Under the pieces are notes generated by a model that was given only the letters and a program-made list of their open reading frames with translations, was not told where the DNA came from and searched no databases. From contig JADJUE010000003.1 of NCBI GenBank assembly GCA_016710785.1, positions 496,001 to 560,000 on the forward strand: a stretch of 64,000 nucleotides of DNA, in the 5' to 3' direction. Source of the DNA: Candidatus Epilinea brevis. GTDB taxonomy: Bacteria; Chloroflexota; Anaerolineae; Epilineales; Epilineaceae. A program made the translations under genes and the position numbers. How positions within the stretch are numbered: the first letter of the stretch is position 1; each line of letters opens with the position of its first letter. Positions 62,213-64,000 of the stretch are shown here, one piece after another.

Positions 62213-63352
62213 TCAGCGGGCGATGTGCATCGGCATGATCACGTGGGTGAACTCAGAATCGTCCACGGGACGGATGACGCCGGGGCTGGAGGGCGTGCTG
62301 ACGTCGTACACCACCTGATCGCTCTTCAGCACCCCGAGGATATCCATCAGGTACTTGGCGTTGAAGGCGATCTCCACCGGCATTCCTTCGACAGAGGCTT
62401 CGATCTCGCTCTGGTTGCCCCCCACCTCCGCCGATTGCGCCGAGACCGTCACCTGACCTGGCGCTGCGTCCGAACCCGGTACGAAGTTCAAGCGCACGAT
62501 GTTGGCTGAGTCACGGGCGAAGAAGCTGGCGATTCTCACCGCGCCGTGAAGCGCCTTGGTGTTGATGACCGCCCGCGTCCCGTGCCCCGTCGGCACGATC
62601 TTGGCCACGTCGGGGAAGGCTCCGTCCAGTAGCTGGGAGACAATGTCCACATGGCGCATACGGAAGAGGATCTGATTGCGGCCTGCTGTCAGGCAGACCT
62701 GCACCGGATCGCCGTCGTCGCCGATAACCCTTCCCAATTCCAGGAGCGCCCTGGCCGGAATGACGACCGAAACCGATCCATCCAGCGGCTCGTTGAACTG
62801 GGCTTCGCGGAGCGAGAGTCGGAATCCATCGGCTGCCGCCATGGTGATGCGGCCGGCATCCGGGTCCACCGTGGTCAGAACGCCGGTCAGGATGGGTCGG
62901 GCATCATCCGTGGCGGCCGCGATGGTCACCTGGGCGATCATCTCCTTGAGTGTCGCCGCCTCCAGCATGAAGACGGTGCCGTCGGCAACCGTCGGAAGGA
63001 TGGGGAAGTCAACCGCGTCGATGCCCTTGATGTCCGCCCGGTAGCGGTCGGAGCGGATGTTGAGGGTACGGGTCTTTTCATCCAGGCTCACGCTGACCTG
63101 TGGGGTGGGAAGGGAGTGGACGAAGTCGCTGAGCAGCCGAGCGGGCACGGTGATCGCGCCCGGCGTCTCGACATCGGACTCGAACCAGGCGCGAATACCG
63201 ATCTCCAGGTTGGTCGCGGACAGCTGTACCCGCCCGTCGGCCGCCTCGATAAGGATGTTGGACAGGATAGGCAGTGTGGTGCGGGTAGCCACCGCCCGGC
63301 CGACGACCGACAGGCCACGGGCCAGGTCTTCCTGCAGGCAGGTCAAGTTCAT
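62213..63352 (-). CDS. dnaN: DNA polymerase III beta subunit (sliding clamp)
   Basis: DnaN holds the polymerase on DNA as a ring. The 379-residue protein has the three clamp folds, starting with 'MNLTCLQEDLARGLSVVGRA' and continuing with 'TLPILSNILIEA', 'PARLLSDFVHSLP', 'DGFRLSLREAQF' and the C-terminal 'THVIMPMHIAR'. The ATG at 63352 starts at the family's normal first residues, while a start at 63433 would add 27 unrelated residues from the origin-like region. It is followed by recF. dnaA is not in the window. Confidence 0.97.
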   Translation of the reverse strand: MNLTCLQEDLARGLSVVGRAVATRTTLPILSNILIEAADGRVQLSATNLEIGIRAWFESDVETPGAITVPARLLSDFVHSLPTPQVSVSLDEKTRTLNIRSDRYRADIKGIDAVDFPILPTVADGTVFMLEAATLKEMIAQVTIAAATDDARPILTGVLTTVDPDAGRITMAAADGFRLSLREAQFNEPLDGSVSVVIPARALLELGRVIGDDGDPVQVCLTAGRNQILFRMRHVDIVSQLLDGAFPDVAKIVPTGHGTRAVINTKALHGAVRIASFFARDSANIVRLNFVPGSDAAPGQVTVSAQSAEVGGNQSEIEASVEGMPVEIAFNAKYLMDILGVLKSDQVVYDVSTPSSPGVIRPVDDSEFTHVIMPMHIAR

Positions 63353-63731
63353 GGTCGCTCTCGATCCACAGTCCGGGTCGATCCCCAGTGGTTCGTCCAG
63401 ATTCGCGGTCGCAATGCCCTGGGCAGCGACCACATCCTAAACGCTCTTGAAGGCCCCAATCGGTCATATCGTGGCAAGTGATCCACATTACCCCCAAGGG
63501 GTAGTGGTTCAGTCCATCTGATGCTTTTGTCCACCGACGCAGTATAGGGTATCGCCACTAGCGACGCAAGAGCGGCTACTGTAGGGCTGACGGCTGGCCG
63601 CCGCGCGTTACCAACGACCAGCCGATGCGTCTGACTTGGCGCGCCGACCCTGGCCGGGCTATTCTCCGCCGCCTGTGCCGGTCACCAGTCGCTCCTGGCC
63701 CCGGCTCTTCCCTGACTGGCAAGGAGATTGC
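63353..63731. promoter_or_regulatory. Probable origin-side intergenic region with DnaA-box-like sites
   Basis: The 379-base gap between divergent dnaN and parA holds three DnaA-box-like nonamers in one orientation: CGATCCACA (63362-63370), TGATCCACA (63479-63487) and TTGTCCACC (63527-63535). The last is one base from the high-GC consensus TTGTCCACA. A TACCCC/GGGGTA palindrome is at 63489-63503. No AT-rich unwinding element or parS palindrome was seen. It may be part of oriC or only a dnaN/parA promoter. Confidence 0.4.
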
Positions 63732-64000
63732 ATGTCGCTTGTGTACGCCGTCGTGAATCAGAAGGGCGGCGTGGGCAAAACGACCACGGCGGTCAACCTC
63801 AGCGCAGCGCTGGCAGATGCAGGGCGGCGCGTGCTGCTGATTGACTGCGATCCGCAGGCCAATGCCACCCGTTCCGTCGGCTATGCCGATACCCCCGAAC
63901 ACTCTCTCTACGACCTTCTCGTCGATGCCGAGCATGTCAGTTTGAGCGATGCCACCGTTGGAACCGGCACGGCCGGACTCTCGCTGGTACCTTCGTCGGC
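63732..64000 (+). CDS. parA: Chromosome-partitioning ATPase ParA (N-terminal part, cut by window edge)
   Basis: ParA moves origin regions apart with ParB/parS. The 89 visible residues begin 'MSLVYAVVNQKGGVGKTTTA', with the deviant Walker A KGGVGKTTT, and contain 'RVLLIDCDPQANAT'. AAGGAG stands 5 bases before the ATG. The gene runs off the right edge. Its place beside dnaN/recF supports nearness to the origin. Confidence 0.95.
   Translation, partial: MSLVYAVVNQKGGVGKTTTAVNLSAALADAGRRVLLIDCDPQANATRSVGYADTPEHSLYDLLVDAEHVSLSDATVGTGTAGLSLVPSS

Noticed and set aside
63576..63935. 119-codon minus-strand frame opposite parA
   Set aside because: parA on the plus strand has a Walker A motif and a strong Shine-Dalgarno; the antisense frame has no motif.

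Overview
The window is high-GC bacterial chromosome. It carries about 57 protein genes (two cut by the edges) and two tRNAs, and no phage or insertion-sequence genes were recognised. The gene mix suggests a didermless, probably aerobic Chloroflexota relative. The hints are a fused menaquinol-type cytochrome b with Rieske and cytochrome c, many WD40/BNR-type propeller proteins, secreted LysM proteins with Thr/Pro linkers, a secreted propeller protein ending in a TP-rich linker plus a '(W)LPHLL' tail, and no recognisable LPS genes. This placement is an inference, not a proof. Long shadow ORFs are common because of the GC content.

Layout. 0-2.5 kb: an FtsX/MacB-type ABC exporter. 2.7-7.0 kb: a membrane-anchored TPR/FG-GAP/ASPIC-UnbV protein, convergent with a Tat-exported vanadium-haloperoxidase-like enzyme. 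7.2-8.0 kb: a PurQ-type amidotransferase. 8.0-11.1 kb: a CarH/LitR-type B12 photoreceptor-repressor, divergent from an SDR39U1 epimerase and an SRPBCC membrane protein. 11.1-14.1 kb: an orphan promoter/terminator unit (possible sRNA), a TetR regulator and typA. 14.2-18.9 kb: an HTH-like protein, an ALDH7-type aldehyde dehydrogenase, a membrane glycosyltransferase and an O-methyltransferase with a G11 tract. 19.2-23.6 kb: truD with a pentapeptide-repeat membrane protein, then a LysM/M23 protein. 23.8-27.8 kb: fabF, fabH, a small protein and a BNR propeller. 27.9-34.7 kb: an ECF sigma factor, an anti-sigma factor with a large ectodomain, and a four-gene ABC-2 exporter operon. 34.8-35.8 kb: trpS.

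35.8-44.4 kb is a minus-strand surface-glycan operon (epimerase, GT2, secreted BNR protein, two polytopic glycosyltransferases). It is followed by ndk and a strongly promoted secreted cohesin-like/LysM protein. 46.4-47.25 kb holds an unusual repeat/palindrome block and tRNA-Gly(GCC) and tRNA-Thr(CGU). 47.3-50.7 kb: a propeller protein and mutY. 50.7-54.2 kb: the Rieske-cytochrome b-cytochrome c operon. 54.5-60.9 kb: an exopolysaccharide cluster (rmlB, long-form rmlA, a tyrosine-kinase-like ATPase with a damaged P-loop, two chain-length proteins, GT4). 60.9-64 kb: recF and dnaN, facing away from parA across a gap with DnaA-box-like sites, so the replication origin is probably near the right edge.

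Points most worth following are the B12-light regulon, the orphan promoter-terminator pair at 11.2-11.4 kb, the nested palindromes at 46.6-46.9 kb, the G11 tract, the sigma/anti-sigma pair, and several promoters placed so close to start codons that the mRNAs look leaderless.
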